A DNA stretch of 64,000 nucleotides from positions 3,017,804 to 3,081,803 of the forward strand of contig NZ_LT669941.1 in NCBI RefSeq assembly GCF_900128505.1, read 5' to 3'. The DNA comes from Parabacteroides timonensis (lineage in GTDB: Bacteria; Bacteroidota; Bacteroidia; Bacteroidales; Tannerellaceae). A program made the position numbers and the translations under genes. Below, piece after piece: positions 43,501 to 51,717 of the stretch (positions are counted from its first letter, which is position 1; each line of letters starts with the position of its first letter). Under the pieces are notes generated by a model, which ran no database searches, was not told the origin of the DNA, and saw only the letters and a program-made list of their open reading frames with translations.

Positions 43501-44010
43501 ATTACCGTCAAAGTCGGTAACCGTACCGTTTGTCGTTCCAGCCTCTACCACGCTAGCACCTATCACCGGTTCTCCATGAGTATCTTTTACAATACCTTTA
43601 ACGGTTACACTTTTCTGTTGCTGGGAAGTATTCCCGCCCATTGTATTCCTAGAAGATCCGGATGTTTTCGAGATCACAATCTGGTTATTTACAATCCGGT
43701 AAGAATAATCCGTATTCCTAAACAACTGACTCAATACCGTCTCTAAAGAAGCGTCCGTCACATCGATAGAGATCTTCTTGTTCAGGTTGATCTGATCGTC
43801 ATTATAAAAAAAGGTATAACCGCTATCCTTTTCCAGTTCTGCGATAACAGACGACAAAGGCGCATTACTCTTTTTCATGGTAACCTGATAAGCCTGGGCG
43901 AAAGCCGAGACAGGGATCAGCCCTATCGCACCTATCAGAAATAATTGTGTGATCTGCTTTTTGAATGGTTTACAGAACACATCTCTCAACAAAACTACTC
44001 GTTTATTCAT
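40573..44010 (-). CDS. SusC/RagA TonB-dependent transporter with STN signalling domain (locus 1)
   Basis: The 1145-aa product has a signal region followed by a Secretin/TonB N-terminal (STN) domain at about residues 40-115 (NAPLSSVIAELEKDSGYTFF). A CarboxypepD_reg-like domain follows (VKGIVKDTHGEPVIGASVVE, about 135-220), then the SusC plug box 'EVVVVGYGTQKKVNLTGAV' and the TonB barrel ending in Phe (VAFGVNVSF). The STN domain is the part that talks to a FecR-type anti-sigma factor, and that gene is directly upstream. It imports oligosaccharides across the outer membrane with its SusD partner. Confidence 0.94.
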   Translation of the reverse strand: MNKRVVLLRDVFCKPFKKQITQLFLIGAIGLIPVSAFAQAYQVTMKKSNAPLSSVIAELEKDSGYTFFYNDDQINLNKKISIDVTDASLETVLSQLFRNTDYSYRIVNNQIVISKTSGSSRNTMGGNTSQQQKSVTVKGIVKDTHGEPVIGASVVEAGTTNGTVTDFDGNFVLTMSGRDKHVLISYIGYATKKITLKEGQTSLNVILEEDSELLDEVVVVGYGTQKKVNLTGAVAAISSEDIKDRVQTNVLAAVQGTVPGVTVISRPGQTPSINFRGRGNLGTSSPLYVIDGAIADADLFSNLDPNSIESISFLKDAASSAIYGSRAAYGVVLVTTKTGKKEKMNVSYSGYVGLKMPTYLPDVLDSWDYAELLNEAFYNRDAANGKNAAYSNDEIAWFKDGSRPDYYPNTKWADLVLDNPVVTTQHSLNFSGGSDKVRFFSGLGYLYDDKFMPGQSSQRYNLDANVAADVTKWLTLKTGVKFIRSTNKTEHGVASIGNFLMVPSTMVAQQSNGEWGSIAGGKSATQSFMNGNPLRALSKNNWSNGKTDNTMIDLGFDLKPIEGLVISGQGAFKSWESKSKNYTALQENVKNFETGAEIPGTGVYTNEMNMLWQSENRQMYTLTARYDWTNKVHSIGVLAGTSYEHYNYERLYSKYKNFVTDDLKDITTGSEVSKDQPDVNSYGDPLREYKILSYFGRLNYSFNDRYLFEANLRADASSRFYKNNRWGIFPSFSAGWRINQESFMSDVKWVDNLKVRASWGTLGNINNVGNYDYFQLYNNGADYNFDNEAIKGVLESKPANEKLGWETVALTDIGVDFDIFNGLFSVTADYYIKNTSDILLSYNVPLETGIASNPSQNIAKVRNRGFELALTHRKILGEFSYQVSANIATNNNEIMDMGESDDIISNGGDKIRYILRKGESIGSFYGLKTDGLYTQEEIDAGHYYTYGRTPRAGDIKYVPQREGLEWGSAINGEDRTIIGKDVPNFTYGINLNLQYKNFEFSLFGQGVSGTQAAFESEQVSAFMLNSNPRKFHLGRWTQENPNPHAVYPRIYGGHSLDDYNQYFSDYQLFDADYFRIKTISLGYRVPSNLVSKWGMSSLKFFLTGENLFTLRADHTMKDFDPEASSGRGIGSLGTKSVAFGVNVSF

Positions 44011-44126
44011 ATTAATATTCAGATAAATTTTAATGTGTTTTTCCTTTTCTCTTTACCGGAGTCTATTTCCGGCATCCATGATTACGTTTATCCCTTTTTC
44101 ATTTTCTATTCGATTTAAGTTTAACA

Positions 44127-45095
44127 TTATCTTTTTTTCTCTTTTTCATACAATACAAATCCATCCCCTCGCCTGTGGTAAGATACCGGGGAACTGTTGG
44201 ATATAATATTCAATAAAAGTTCAATTGATTCATTATGTATGGAGAAGGTAAAACTATACTTGTCAGCCAATTCATCCGGACATTCGATATGGATGCCATA
44301 CCAGCTTTCCAGGCGGGGAAGGACCATCGCCAGCTTTTCATTTTTAAAGCTGGGCTTTCCCCCACGGTACCAGGCTGAATACTGGCTGGCATTTACTTTC
44401 TCGATCTCTGCTTTTCCATTCAGTTCGTAAGCCAGCTTCTCGTCCGGGAAAACCAGATAGACATCCCCTTCTCCCCCGGTTCTCTTGGTACTCACTTCCA
44501 CGGCTCCATCCGAAAGGATCATCTCAGTATAAGAAGTCGAATCGACACTGAACACTTCAAAAGAAGTTCCCAGCGCTTTTATATCCATACTTTTTGTTTT
44601 CACGATAAAAGGATGTTCCGTATCGTGATGTACTTTAAAGAAGGCCTGCCCCGAAAGATATATTTCTCTGTTCTTCCCTGAGAAATGTTCCGGATAAGTC
44701 AACTTACTCCCGGCATTCAATGAAACATGACTACCATCGGGTAAATAAAACGACTCCATCGACTGACGTCCGGCATTCACCACATACACGATCTGAGAAT
44801 CAGGTTCATTCGATCCGGCCAACCAGTACCCCACGGAAAGAAGTAATGCCAGTGAAGCGGCAATACCATATCGTCCCCAACGTTCGGTAAACGATTTATG
44901 TCCGTGTATCTTTTTCGTGATACGATCTAATACGCGGTCTTTAGCCTTCGGATCAAGGACTGAATCATTTCTGCTATCGTCCCATTGGCTTTTAAGATGG
45001 CGTACCACTATATCTTGTTCGGAAACGTTCTTTCTCTCCTCCCCGGTCATACGCCCGGATAGAACTTTCTTTAATATTTCCTCCTCATTCATCAT
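44127..45095 (-). CDS. FecR-family anti-sigma factor
   Basis: The 322-aa product has a cytoplasmic N-terminal part (about 1-75), one membrane helix (YGIAASLALLLSVGYWLAGS, about 83-102), a FecR domain ('SFYLPDGSHVSLNAGSKLTYPEHF', 'REIYLSGQAFFKVHHDTEHPFIV') and a C-terminal domain ('FSIHNESIELLLNIISNSSPVSY'). It holds the ECF sigma factor inactive until the STN domain of the receptor signals substrate. It is divergent from the sigma gene and 116 bp upstream of SusC. This is the normal build of Bacteroides ECF-type glycan loci. Confidence 0.92.
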   Translation of the reverse strand: MMNEEEILKKVLSGRMTGEERKNVSEQDIVVRHLKSQWDDSRNDSVLDPKAKDRVLDRITKKIHGHKSFTERWGRYGIAASLALLLSVGYWLAGSNEPDSQIVYVVNAGRQSMESFYLPDGSHVSLNAGSKLTYPEHFSGKNREIYLSGQAFFKVHHDTEHPFIVKTKSMDIKALGTSFEVFSVDSTSYTEMILSDGAVEVSTKRTGGEGDVYLVFPDEKLAYELNGKAEIEKVNASQYSAWYRGGKPSFKNEKLAMVLPRLESWYGIHIECPDELADKYSFTFSIHNESIELLLNIISNSSPVSYHRRGDGFVLYEKEKKR

Positions 45096-45236
45096 TCGTA
45101 ATTCTCTTTTTAAGCGATTCTACATTATAAATACTCCGATTCTTTCCCTATCCCCCAGAAGAATTCGATTTTTTTTTCATATTCTTTCCGGAACATTCGT
45201 TTAAAAGACGATACTTGATTATTGTTAATTCTTTTA

Positions 45237-45244
45237 TATATTTG
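45237..45244 (+). promoter_or_regulatory. Promoter -7 box of the ECF sigma gene
   Basis: TATATTTG matches TAnnTTTG. The predicted transcript starts about 45252, which excludes a start codon at 45222. Confidence 0.6.
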
Positions 45245-45272
45245 CAATCAACATGTACTAAACGAAGATATA

Positions 45273-45821
45273 TTGGAAGATAAAGCACTGATAATTGCAC
45301 TAAAAAATGGGGACGAAGAGGCATTTACCTCCTTGTACCATAGGTATTGCAATAAAGTGTATAAATTCTGCAGTCTTTATTTTACAAATAATTCTTCTGC
45401 AGAAGAGGTAGTGCAGGAGGTCTTTATTAAGTTGTGGGATATTCGCAGCTACGTAAATGAAAACGAGAATCTGGAAGGTTTATTATTTATCATTACCCGC
45501 AACATGGTCTTTGATAATACCCGGAAAAACTTCAACGAGTCATTTTACCAGATCTCAATCCTGGCAGCCTACGACAAAGCCTATGATATAGAAGAAGAGT
45601 TGCATGCCAAAGATTTGAAAGTATACATCGACCGGCTGGTAAACGAACTGACTCCCCGCCAAAAGGAAATATTTTGTATGAGCCGGTACGAACATCTAAG
45701 CTATAAAGAGATTGCTGAAAAGTTAAATATCACACCGAAAACCGTTGAACGGCATATCAACGATGCATTGAAATATCTGAAGAAAAACATCTATTTCCTG
45801 CATCTGTTCCTTTCTATTTAA
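45273..45821 (+). CDS. ECF-type RNA polymerase sigma factor
   Basis: The product shows sigma region 2 ('GDEEAFTSLYHRYCNKVYKFC', then 'AEEVVQEVFIKLWDIR') and region 4 ('LTPRQKEIFCMSRYEHLSYKEIAEKLNITPKTVERHI'). I put the start at the TTG at 45273 (182 aa), because the upstream in-frame codons lie inside the promoter and the first ATG (45253) is followed at once by a stop in its frame; the exact start remains uncertain. It would direct transcription of the SusC/SusD operon when released by the FecR protein encoded divergently. A terminator-like hairpin lies at 46084-46125. Confidence 0.85.
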   Translation: MEDKALIIALKNGDEEAFTSLYHRYCNKVYKFCSLYFTNNSSAEEVVQEVFIKLWDIRSYVNENENLEGLLFIITRNMVFDNTRKNFNESFYQISILAAYDKAYDIEEELHAKDLKVYIDRLVNELTPRQKEIFCMSRYEHLSYKEIAEKLNITPKTVERHINDALKYLKKNIYFLHLFLSI

Positions 45822-46230
45822 TAACAGCCTTCACCTTTCACATGCGAATAACGCCCAATGGAACAATACCTTATGGTGAAACGTCGGGGTTCACATTTAC
45901 AAAGTGAGGGTAAAAAAAGACCGGACTTTTGAAATGTTAAGACTGGACTTTTGTATTCAAAAGACATGACTTTTAAAGACAAAACACCTATCTTTTTGAG
46001 CGATATCTACCCGTACATCAACGGACAGGCAGCCATAAAAAAAAGGTAGGCATCCATTTCCCAAAAGGCCGGCAGCTATTTGAAAAAAGCCTTACGGTTT
46101 CCGGGCGAAAACTGCAAGGCTTTTTCTACGAAAGAGCACGTTTCACAACAACTTCATGATATACAAACATTTGGAAGCCGTGAAAGGTGAAAGCTATTTG
46201 TTCGATCTTTACGTGTATGATCTAATACTA
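45822..46230. other. 409-bp region with repeated GGACTTTTG and a hairpin
   Basis: No convincing gene. Related GACTTTTG-type words occur three times between about 45925 and 45975. A 24-codon frame at about 45966 looks like a fragment. CACCTTTCAC near 45833 is the inverse of GTGAAAGGTG near 46180. A terminator-like hairpin is at 46084-46125. It may be decayed coding DNA. Confidence 0.45.
46084..46125. terminator. Hairpin with flanking A and T runs
   Basis: AAAAAGCCTT...CGGTTT pairs with AAAACTG...AAGGCTTTTT. Suitable as terminator for the sigma gene on the plus strand and possibly for the GDPD gene on the other. Confidence 0.65.
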
Positions 46231-46998
46231 TCAGTTTTTCTTTACTATTTCCTTCAATTGTTCCGGTTTGTCGGTCGTAATGAAATCTACATTTTGTTCG
46301 ATCATCGACTGCATTACGGCCGGATCATCCACGGTCCAGACATTGACGGTCAGCCCGGCATTTTTTGCTTCCTGAATCCAGGTTGGATTTTTCTCGAATA
46401 CCTTATAATGATAATCCAGGCCGGTAAATCCTAAGACTTTCAGATCGGCCGGCGAAATCTCACCACGCAGGTAAGCCACCTGTGCAGCCGGAGCACGACG
46501 GATCAACTCCTTACAGATATTCATGCTGAAAGAGATATATTCCACCTGCTCTTCCAGTTGATATTTCTGTACCAGGGCCAGGATAGCCGTTACCGCCCGG
46601 TCTTCATTGACAACTCTTTTGTGAGGCTTTATTTCAAGGATCAGTTGCGTACCTTTATTCTGCTTACCTTGTATCAGGTAATCTTCCAGGGTAGGAAGTG
46701 TTTCCCCGTTTTTCAGTTTCAGATCTTTTATCTCTTCATACAGAGAGGTTTCGATGCAGAATCCCTGGATACTGTCATTATGGTTGACAACAGGTATGCC
46801 GTCTGCTGTGATCAAAACATCGAACTCCGAACCATAAACACCTACTTCGTGTGCCTTATTCAACGCCGTGATAGAATTTTGCGCAGAACCTTCACAGTCC
46901 CAATAGCCGCGATGGGCGATTACTTTCGTCTGGGAAAAAGCGCTGCTTCCGCAAAGGAAAGCGGTAAGCAGCATCGATAAGATTAATCTTTTCTTCAT
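46231..46998 (-). CDS. Secreted glycerophosphodiester phosphodiesterase
   Basis: The 255-aa product has a signal peptide ending SSAFSQ. GDPD signatures follow: 'VIAHRGYWDCEGSAQNSITALNKAHEVGVYGSEFDVLITADGIPVVNHND', with the catalytic His of AHRG, the acidic E-x-D pair and the second His in VNHND. 'VNVWTVDDPAVMQSMIEQNVDFITTDKP' closes the TIM barrel. The enzyme releases glycerol phosphate from deacylated phospholipid headgroups in the periplasm. It follows an Oar-like receptor gene by 18 bp, so the two are probably cotranscribed, perhaps for phosphorus capture. Confidence 0.92.
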   Translation of the reverse strand: MKKRLILSMLLTAFLCGSSAFSQTKVIAHRGYWDCEGSAQNSITALNKAHEVGVYGSEFDVLITADGIPVVNHNDSIQGFCIETSLYEEIKDLKLKNGETLPTLEDYLIQGKQNKGTQLILEIKPHKRVVNEDRAVTAILALVQKYQLEEQVEYISFSMNICKELIRRAPAAQVAYLRGEISPADLKVLGFTGLDYHYKVFEKNPTWIQEAKNAGLTVNVWTVDDPAVMQSMIEQNVDFITTDKPEQLKEIVKKN

Positions 46999-47016
46999 TG
47001 TTTTATCTTTTATGTA

Positions 47017-50000
47017 TTAGAATCCGTAACGGAGACCAATCTGTACCTGATAAGGATTACCATTCAGATTAGAAACACCGGTATTTGCATTTACATTGTA
47101 AACATACTGCTTTTGTTCGGAATCAAAGCTTTTGATCGAATAAATATTTTGTTTACCTAAGTTATGCCCGGAACCCCAATTCTTACTGAACAGGTTGGCT
47201 ACGTTAAAGATATCGACAGACAATTCGATATTTTGTGTCTTATAAATCTTGAATTTCTTTGCGATACGCAGGTCGAACGTTCCGTAGAAACCGTTTACGC
47301 CACCGTTGCGCTCAGCTACTTTACCGAAACTTTTACGGATATACTTTTTGGTGCTTTCTTCCACATCCGGGTTATCGAGTATAGACTGGATACCTTCACG
47401 CAGATATTGAGGAGTTGCGGCATCGTTCGGATCATAGATATAAGCCAGGTCGTTGGAAGAGACAAAGTCACCATTCACATTCCCGTTCACAGCCAGTGAA
47501 TAACGTGTTCCTCCCAGCCCGGAGAAACGCAGACCGACGCTTACTCCCCAGAAAGTAGGTGCCGTACCATAAAATACAACTTTATGACGGAACTGATTAT
47601 CAGAATAACTCATTCTGCTCAGGTCGCGAGGATCGTCGACAACCATCTTAGAAAGGGTTGCTGAGTTAGCCACGTTACCATTATATGAAGTATTGTCTCT
47701 TGTATCATTCCATGTATAACTGAAAGCGATCTCCCCGTCATTCAGATAACGCCAGGTTCCGTCGACAACGAATGCAAACTGGTTCACCTTTCCTTCACTG
47801 TTCAGTTCAAGTACACGGCCTATCTTATCCGTCTTACGTCCCTGTGTCCAGTCGGCCGCACCGTTTGTCGGGTTGATACTTTCGGCAGGAACATATACGC
47901 CGCGGTTTCCTTCGGCTGCCAGGCGGAAGAACGGTTCGTCTGCCATATTCCGGTCTACGTACATATAATTATTACGTCCCAAAGTCATGAAACCGCTTAC
48001 TCCCATTTTCAGGCGATCCGTAAAGAAGTGGGTGTAAGAAAAGTTTGCTTTATAGACAACCGGAACTTTCGCATCAGCCCCGTTCATATTGATAGTGGCT
48101 AACTTGGGAATATTCGGATTATTAAACAGGTCGGCACCGGGAGCCGTAGACGGGTCTTTGCGGTAAGACTCGAAATCGGGAGTCGGAACCAGATCACCGG
48201 TCAGATCGACCGACAGCACTTTGGTTCCATCGAATACCATATTATTAATCATCGCATAGTTATTGATATCCGAAGCGAAGATACCACCACCGAGGCGGAT
48301 AATATCGGTATGCTTTTCGTTTACATCCCAGGTGAATTGCAGACGGGGCTGAACCTGAAAAGTAGTCAGGCCATTGTCCGTACGCAGACCCAATTCATCA
48401 TACACGGTCTGGTTGAAATTTCCTTTATTGAAGTAATTGGCGTTATCGATACGAAGTCCCGCCGTCATTTCAAATCCGGGGAAAAGCTTCGTCTGCAACT
48501 GGCCGTACACTCCGGTATTCAGGATATTCTGTTTTACACGCTGGTCCGGATCGAGATATACCTCACGTACATAACGATAAGGTTTCAGGTCATTGAAATT
48601 ATCCATTCCGGTGAAGTAAAAGCGACCGTTTGCTTCACTGCCATAGCGGGAGTCCATATTGGTGTACATCAGATCGGCACCAAAGGTGAAGTTAATCTTA
48701 TTGGTGGTATAGTATAAGTTATCTACCAGGTGCAATACATTATTATAGAAGTTCTCCGGTGAATAACGTTGTCCGCCCAGCTGGATAGTTGTATTAACAT
48801 CCTTGTTGTCTACCGTCGACTGTACCCGCTCCACGATGGCACGGGGGATATTTGCGGAAGGCAATTGCTTATTCGGTGTACTCTCTTCCGAAGTGTATAG
48901 ATGCTGTAACTTCAACTCGTTGGTGATACGCGGTCCCAGTACGGAACGCAAAGTAGCCAGGATACTATTATCGATGGAATGTACATCACCATATACTTCA
49001 TACAGGTTGATGGAACTGTTATCGCCCAATGCCTGTTTGTTACGGTCGTTCACATAGTTGTCGCGGATGGTCAGTAAGTTGGTCGCATTCAGCTGCCAGT
49101 CGATACGGGCGAATACGGCATCGGTAGCCTGTTTCTTATCGAAAGAGCCGAATTGGGGCGAGTTGGCTACTCCATATTTATTACGGGCGATTTCCAGATA
49201 CTGATCCAATGTCGATTGCGTCACGTTGTAACGCTTTTCATCGGCTGCACTTTTGATATCGGCAATCTGCAACGGGCGGGAATCGGCCTGATGATCCCAG
49301 GCCAGGAAGAAATGGGCGCGGTTCTTAATGATCGGACCGCCCAACGTAGCACCATACTGATAGGTAGAGAAGCTGGCATCACGGTCATTACCACGAATAT
49401 CATAAGGACTTGAAAGCCAGTCGGCACGTCCGTACACAAAGGCACTTCCGGTCAGGGTGTTCGTTCCCGACTTGGTCACTGTGCTGACGGCACCACCTCC
49501 ACTGCGTCCGTAAGTTACATCATATTGATTGGTTACTACTTCAAACTCACGGACTGCTTCCATCGAAATGGCATAAGGTCCGCCGTTACGGTTCGTCGTT
49601 CCGCCCGAAGTAGGATTCTTTGCCGACATACCGTCGATCGTGAAATTGGTGGAAGAAGCTAACTGGCCGGAGAGGCTGCTCCCGGTACTCAGCGGGGAAA
49701 GGTCAACCAACGAGGTAAAGTTACGCCCGTTCACCGGCAATTTGGCAATATCTTTTGCCGTAACGGAAGTAGCTGCACCGATCTTCGGTACCGTATTCTT
49801 CAATGAGTTGGCCACTACTTCGACCGCTTCGATCTCGACCGATGCCTCCTGCATCTTAAAGTCCACGCGAAGCATATCGCCCTGGTTCAGCGAATAACCG
49901 GTTTTCTTCTGTTCGCCATAGCCGATAAAAGAGGCTGTTACCGTATAAGGCGATCCGAGAGGCAACTGCTTGATGATATATTCTCCTTTCTCATTCGTCA

Positions 50001-50184
50001 TAGAACCGGTGAAAAAGCCGGTCGACTCATTTTTTACCTGGATGGTAGCACCGATAATTGTTTCGCCAAACTCATCGACTACCGTTCCGGTAATAATGGC
50101 CTGGGTACTCCCCTGTGCATTCACTGCACCGGAGAAACAACAAAATAGTACCAGTAATGCAACTAACTTAGTAAATAACTTCAT
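47017..50184 (-). CDS. Oar-like TonB-dependent outer-membrane receptor
   Basis: I start at 50184 (MKLFTKLVALLVLFCCFSGA) because the upstream part of the frame crosses a promoter box and a terminator stem. The 1055-aa product has a signal peptide, a CarboxypepD_reg-like domain ('AIITGTVVDEFGETIIGATI'), a plug ('FTIDGMSAKNPTSGG', 'EFEVVTNQYDVTYGRSGGGAVSTVTKSGTN') and a long barrel ending 'QIGLRYGF'. This matches the Oar-like receptor group rather than SusC; no SusD gene accompanies it. The cargo is unknown. The downstream GDPD gene suggests a phosphodiester or lipid-derived substrate, which is inference. Confidence 0.9.
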   Translation of the reverse strand: MKLFTKLVALLVLFCCFSGAVNAQGSTQAIITGTVVDEFGETIIGATIQVKNESTGFFTGSMTNEKGEYIIKQLPLGSPYTVTASFIGYGEQKKTGYSLNQGDMLRVDFKMQEASVEIEAVEVVANSLKNTVPKIGAATSVTAKDIAKLPVNGRNFTSLVDLSPLSTGSSLSGQLASSTNFTIDGMSAKNPTSGGTTNRNGGPYAISMEAVREFEVVTNQYDVTYGRSGGGAVSTVTKSGTNTLTGSAFVYGRADWLSSPYDIRGNDRDASFSTYQYGATLGGPIIKNRAHFFLAWDHQADSRPLQIADIKSAADEKRYNVTQSTLDQYLEIARNKYGVANSPQFGSFDKKQATDAVFARIDWQLNATNLLTIRDNYVNDRNKQALGDNSSINLYEVYGDVHSIDNSILATLRSVLGPRITNELKLQHLYTSEESTPNKQLPSANIPRAIVERVQSTVDNKDVNTTIQLGGQRYSPENFYNNVLHLVDNLYYTTNKINFTFGADLMYTNMDSRYGSEANGRFYFTGMDNFNDLKPYRYVREVYLDPDQRVKQNILNTGVYGQLQTKLFPGFEMTAGLRIDNANYFNKGNFNQTVYDELGLRTDNGLTTFQVQPRLQFTWDVNEKHTDIIRLGGGIFASDINNYAMINNMVFDGTKVLSVDLTGDLVPTPDFESYRKDPSTAPGADLFNNPNIPKLATINMNGADAKVPVVYKANFSYTHFFTDRLKMGVSGFMTLGRNNYMYVDRNMADEPFFRLAAEGNRGVYVPAESINPTNGAADWTQGRKTDKIGRVLELNSEGKVNQFAFVVDGTWRYLNDGEIAFSYTWNDTRDNTSYNGNVANSATLSKMVVDDPRDLSRMSYSDNQFRHKVVFYGTAPTFWGVSVGLRFSGLGGTRYSLAVNGNVNGDFVSSNDLAYIYDPNDAATPQYLREGIQSILDNPDVEESTKKYIRKSFGKVAERNGGVNGFYGTFDLRIAKKFKIYKTQNIELSVDIFNVANLFSKNWGSGHNLGKQNIYSIKSFDSEQKQYVYNVNANTGVSNLNGNPYQVQIGLRYGF

Positions 50185-50227
50185 AAGTAATTGTTCTTTT
50201 AATTTGTTTCCATATAGTTTGATGCCG

Positions 50228-50235
50228 CAAAAGTA
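50228..50235 (-). promoter_or_regulatory. Promoter -7 box of the Oar-like receptor/GDPD operon
   Basis: The complement reads TACTTTTG, 43 bases before the chosen start codon. Confidence 0.6.
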
Positions 50236-50311
50236 GGGCTGCGGTATTGCAGCCATGTGACAACAGAATGTATATTCATTAACATTCCGTTTACTTTTTT
50301 GCAACAAAAAA

Positions 50312-50337
50312 CCCAGTGAGCAACAAGCTTCACCGGG
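50312..50337 (-). terminator. Terminator of the unknown secreted-protein gene
   Basis: GCCCGGTGAAGC pairs with GCTCACTGGG on the minus strand. TTTTTTG follows. Confidence 0.75.
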
Positions 50338-50369
50338 CTTCATCAAGCGTATGTCTATAAAGAGGAGTT

Positions 50370-51020
50370 TCAGTCTTCCAGGGTCTTGATTATCGAAGAG
50401 GCTATCTTCAATGTACTTTTACGGCTGATCTTACGCACCTTGTCCGGATTCTCCAGGTTCATGCAGGTGAAGTAATTATTTCCGCGGTATATTTCCTTCT
50501 TGTCTTTATCGAATAAGGTATAGCTTACGATATGGAACAAGGTACGGAGAGGTTGTTCCTGCCATTTCAGGTAATGTTGGTTCAAGACCAACAGATAATC
50601 GGCTCCGGCATTGTTCAATACCTTCTGTAACTCTTCGGTCGGGACAGACGAGAGGTCGGAATAACTGTCTTCGCTTTCACCGTTCACCTTGATCTCGTTC
50701 AGTATCTGTCCGTTCACCAGGTTCTCCGTTGCCGGGATAAACCGGCAACCGCCATCCTTCACCGCGGCTGCGATATTCTCTGCAATAATACTATTATATT
50801 CCCGGTCGATATGATCTGCCTGCATACCGGTTTCTTCAGCAATCATTCCGTTATAGAAATAATTGGATTTCACATTATCATGTAAGCCGACAATAAGAAT
50901 CTGCTTCGCATGATAGTCACTGCTTTCTTCCTTTTTACTTCCTTTAGCCGAAGCAGTCACTGAAATACCCAGCGCAAACAACAGCATGATAATAACCTGA
51001 ACATTGAATAACTTTCTCAT
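50370..51020 (-). CDS. Secreted protein of unknown function
   Basis: I do not recognise a family. The start at 51020 gives MRKLFNVQVIIMLLFALGIS, a clean signal peptide, and 216 aa; a start four codons upstream is also possible. The mature part is mixed alpha/beta with 'YHAKQILIVGLHDNVKSNYFYNGMIAEETG', 'GADYLLVLNQHYLKWQ' and 'IVSYTLFDKDKKEIYRGNNYFTC'. It recalls lipoprotein-like domains that bind or assemble at the outer membrane, but no catalytic motif is visible. It has its own promoter box (complement of 51048-51055) and terminator, so it is monocistronic. Confidence 0.75.
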   Translation of the reverse strand: MRKLFNVQVIIMLLFALGISVTASAKGSKKEESSDYHAKQILIVGLHDNVKSNYFYNGMIAEETGMQADHIDREYNSIIAENIAAAVKDGGCRFIPATENLVNGQILNEIKVNGESEDSYSDLSSVPTEELQKVLNNAGADYLLVLNQHYLKWQEQPLRTLFHIVSYTLFDKDKKEIYRGNNYFTCMNLENPDKVRKISRKSTLKIASSIIKTLED

Positions 51021-51047
51021 AACTCTTTTCATTCTTGATTTTGGTCA

Positions 51048-51055
51048 CAAAAGTA
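51048..51055 (-). promoter_or_regulatory. Promoter -7 box of the unknown secreted-protein gene
   Basis: The complement reads TACTTTTG, 27 bases before the start at 51020. Confidence 0.55.
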
Positions 51056-51096
51056 AAGTAGCCGGATTGCGACTTTGTTACAAACAGATAAAGTTC

Positions 51097-51717
51097 TTAT
51101 TTCAGACTAAAATACCAACCGACATTGATTTGTATCACGCCATTATTGGATGTATTATCATACATAGAGTCGCTCAAACCTCCGGCATCTTTAAATATAT
51201 TCGTCAGACCGATATTATAATTGGCAGAAACCGCCAGGCCGCAATCCAACAGATAACCGGCTCCCACTCCCAGAGAGAAATCGACTTTATTCACATTCTC
51301 CCTTATACTACCGGTTATCCGTTTCTGATATCCCGGCATATCGGAAACAACCATGTCGCTTACGTTCGCCCTCACGTTTATTCCCAATTGGGGACCGGCG
51401 AAGACATTAAAACCTTTAAAGAGATAAGCTTTGACATAAACCGGAATATTCAGATAGTCACATTTAAGTTTAGAGGTTACGCCTTTATCATCATACTGGT
51501 AGCCTTGCATGGAATAATACAACCCCGGCTCAAGGGCAAAACGCGACGAGAAACGATACTCACCGGCTACACCGATATTCAATCCCGGCCGCATATCGGC
51601 CCCATAAGGTGTCAGATTAGCCAGATTAAGCCCGGCTTTAGGTATAAAAGAGAACTCCTGGGCATTTACCTGAGCGGCAATCCAGAGAAACATAACAAAC
51701 ATTATCCATCTTTTCAT
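51097..51717 (-). CDS. PorT-type outer-membrane beta-barrel protein, paralogue 1
   Basis: The 206-aa product has a signal peptide ending VNAQ. An eight-strand-type barrel follows: 'EFSFIPKAGLNLANLTPYGADMRPGLNIGVAGEYRFSSRFALEPGLYYSMQGYQ', 'KCDYLNIPVYVKAYLFKGFNVFAGPQLGI'. This is the common porin-family/PorT-like outer-membrane protein of Bacteroidetes. A clear paralogue (57176-57790) lies on the other side of the second SusC/SusD pair. A weak promoter box at the complement of 51874-51881 lies inside the inverted-repeat segment upstream. Confidence 0.85.
   Translation of the reverse strand: MKRWIMFVMFLWIAAQVNAQEFSFIPKAGLNLANLTPYGADMRPGLNIGVAGEYRFSSRFALEPGLYYSMQGYQYDDKGVTSKLKCDYLNIPVYVKAYLFKGFNVFAGPQLGINVRANVSDMVVSDMPGYQKRITGSIRENVNKVDFSLGVGAGYLLDCGLAVSANYNIGLTNIFKDAGGLSDSMYDNTSNNGVIQINVGWYFSLK

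Noticed and set aside
45966..46040. 24-codon frame after the sigma gene
   Set aside because: Short, with no promoter and no counterpart elsewhere. Treated as part of an unassigned region.
47017..50346. Longer N-terminus for the Oar-like receptor
   Set aside because: The extra 54 codons cross the terminator of the neighbouring gene and the promoter box at 50228. The signal peptide begins at 50184.
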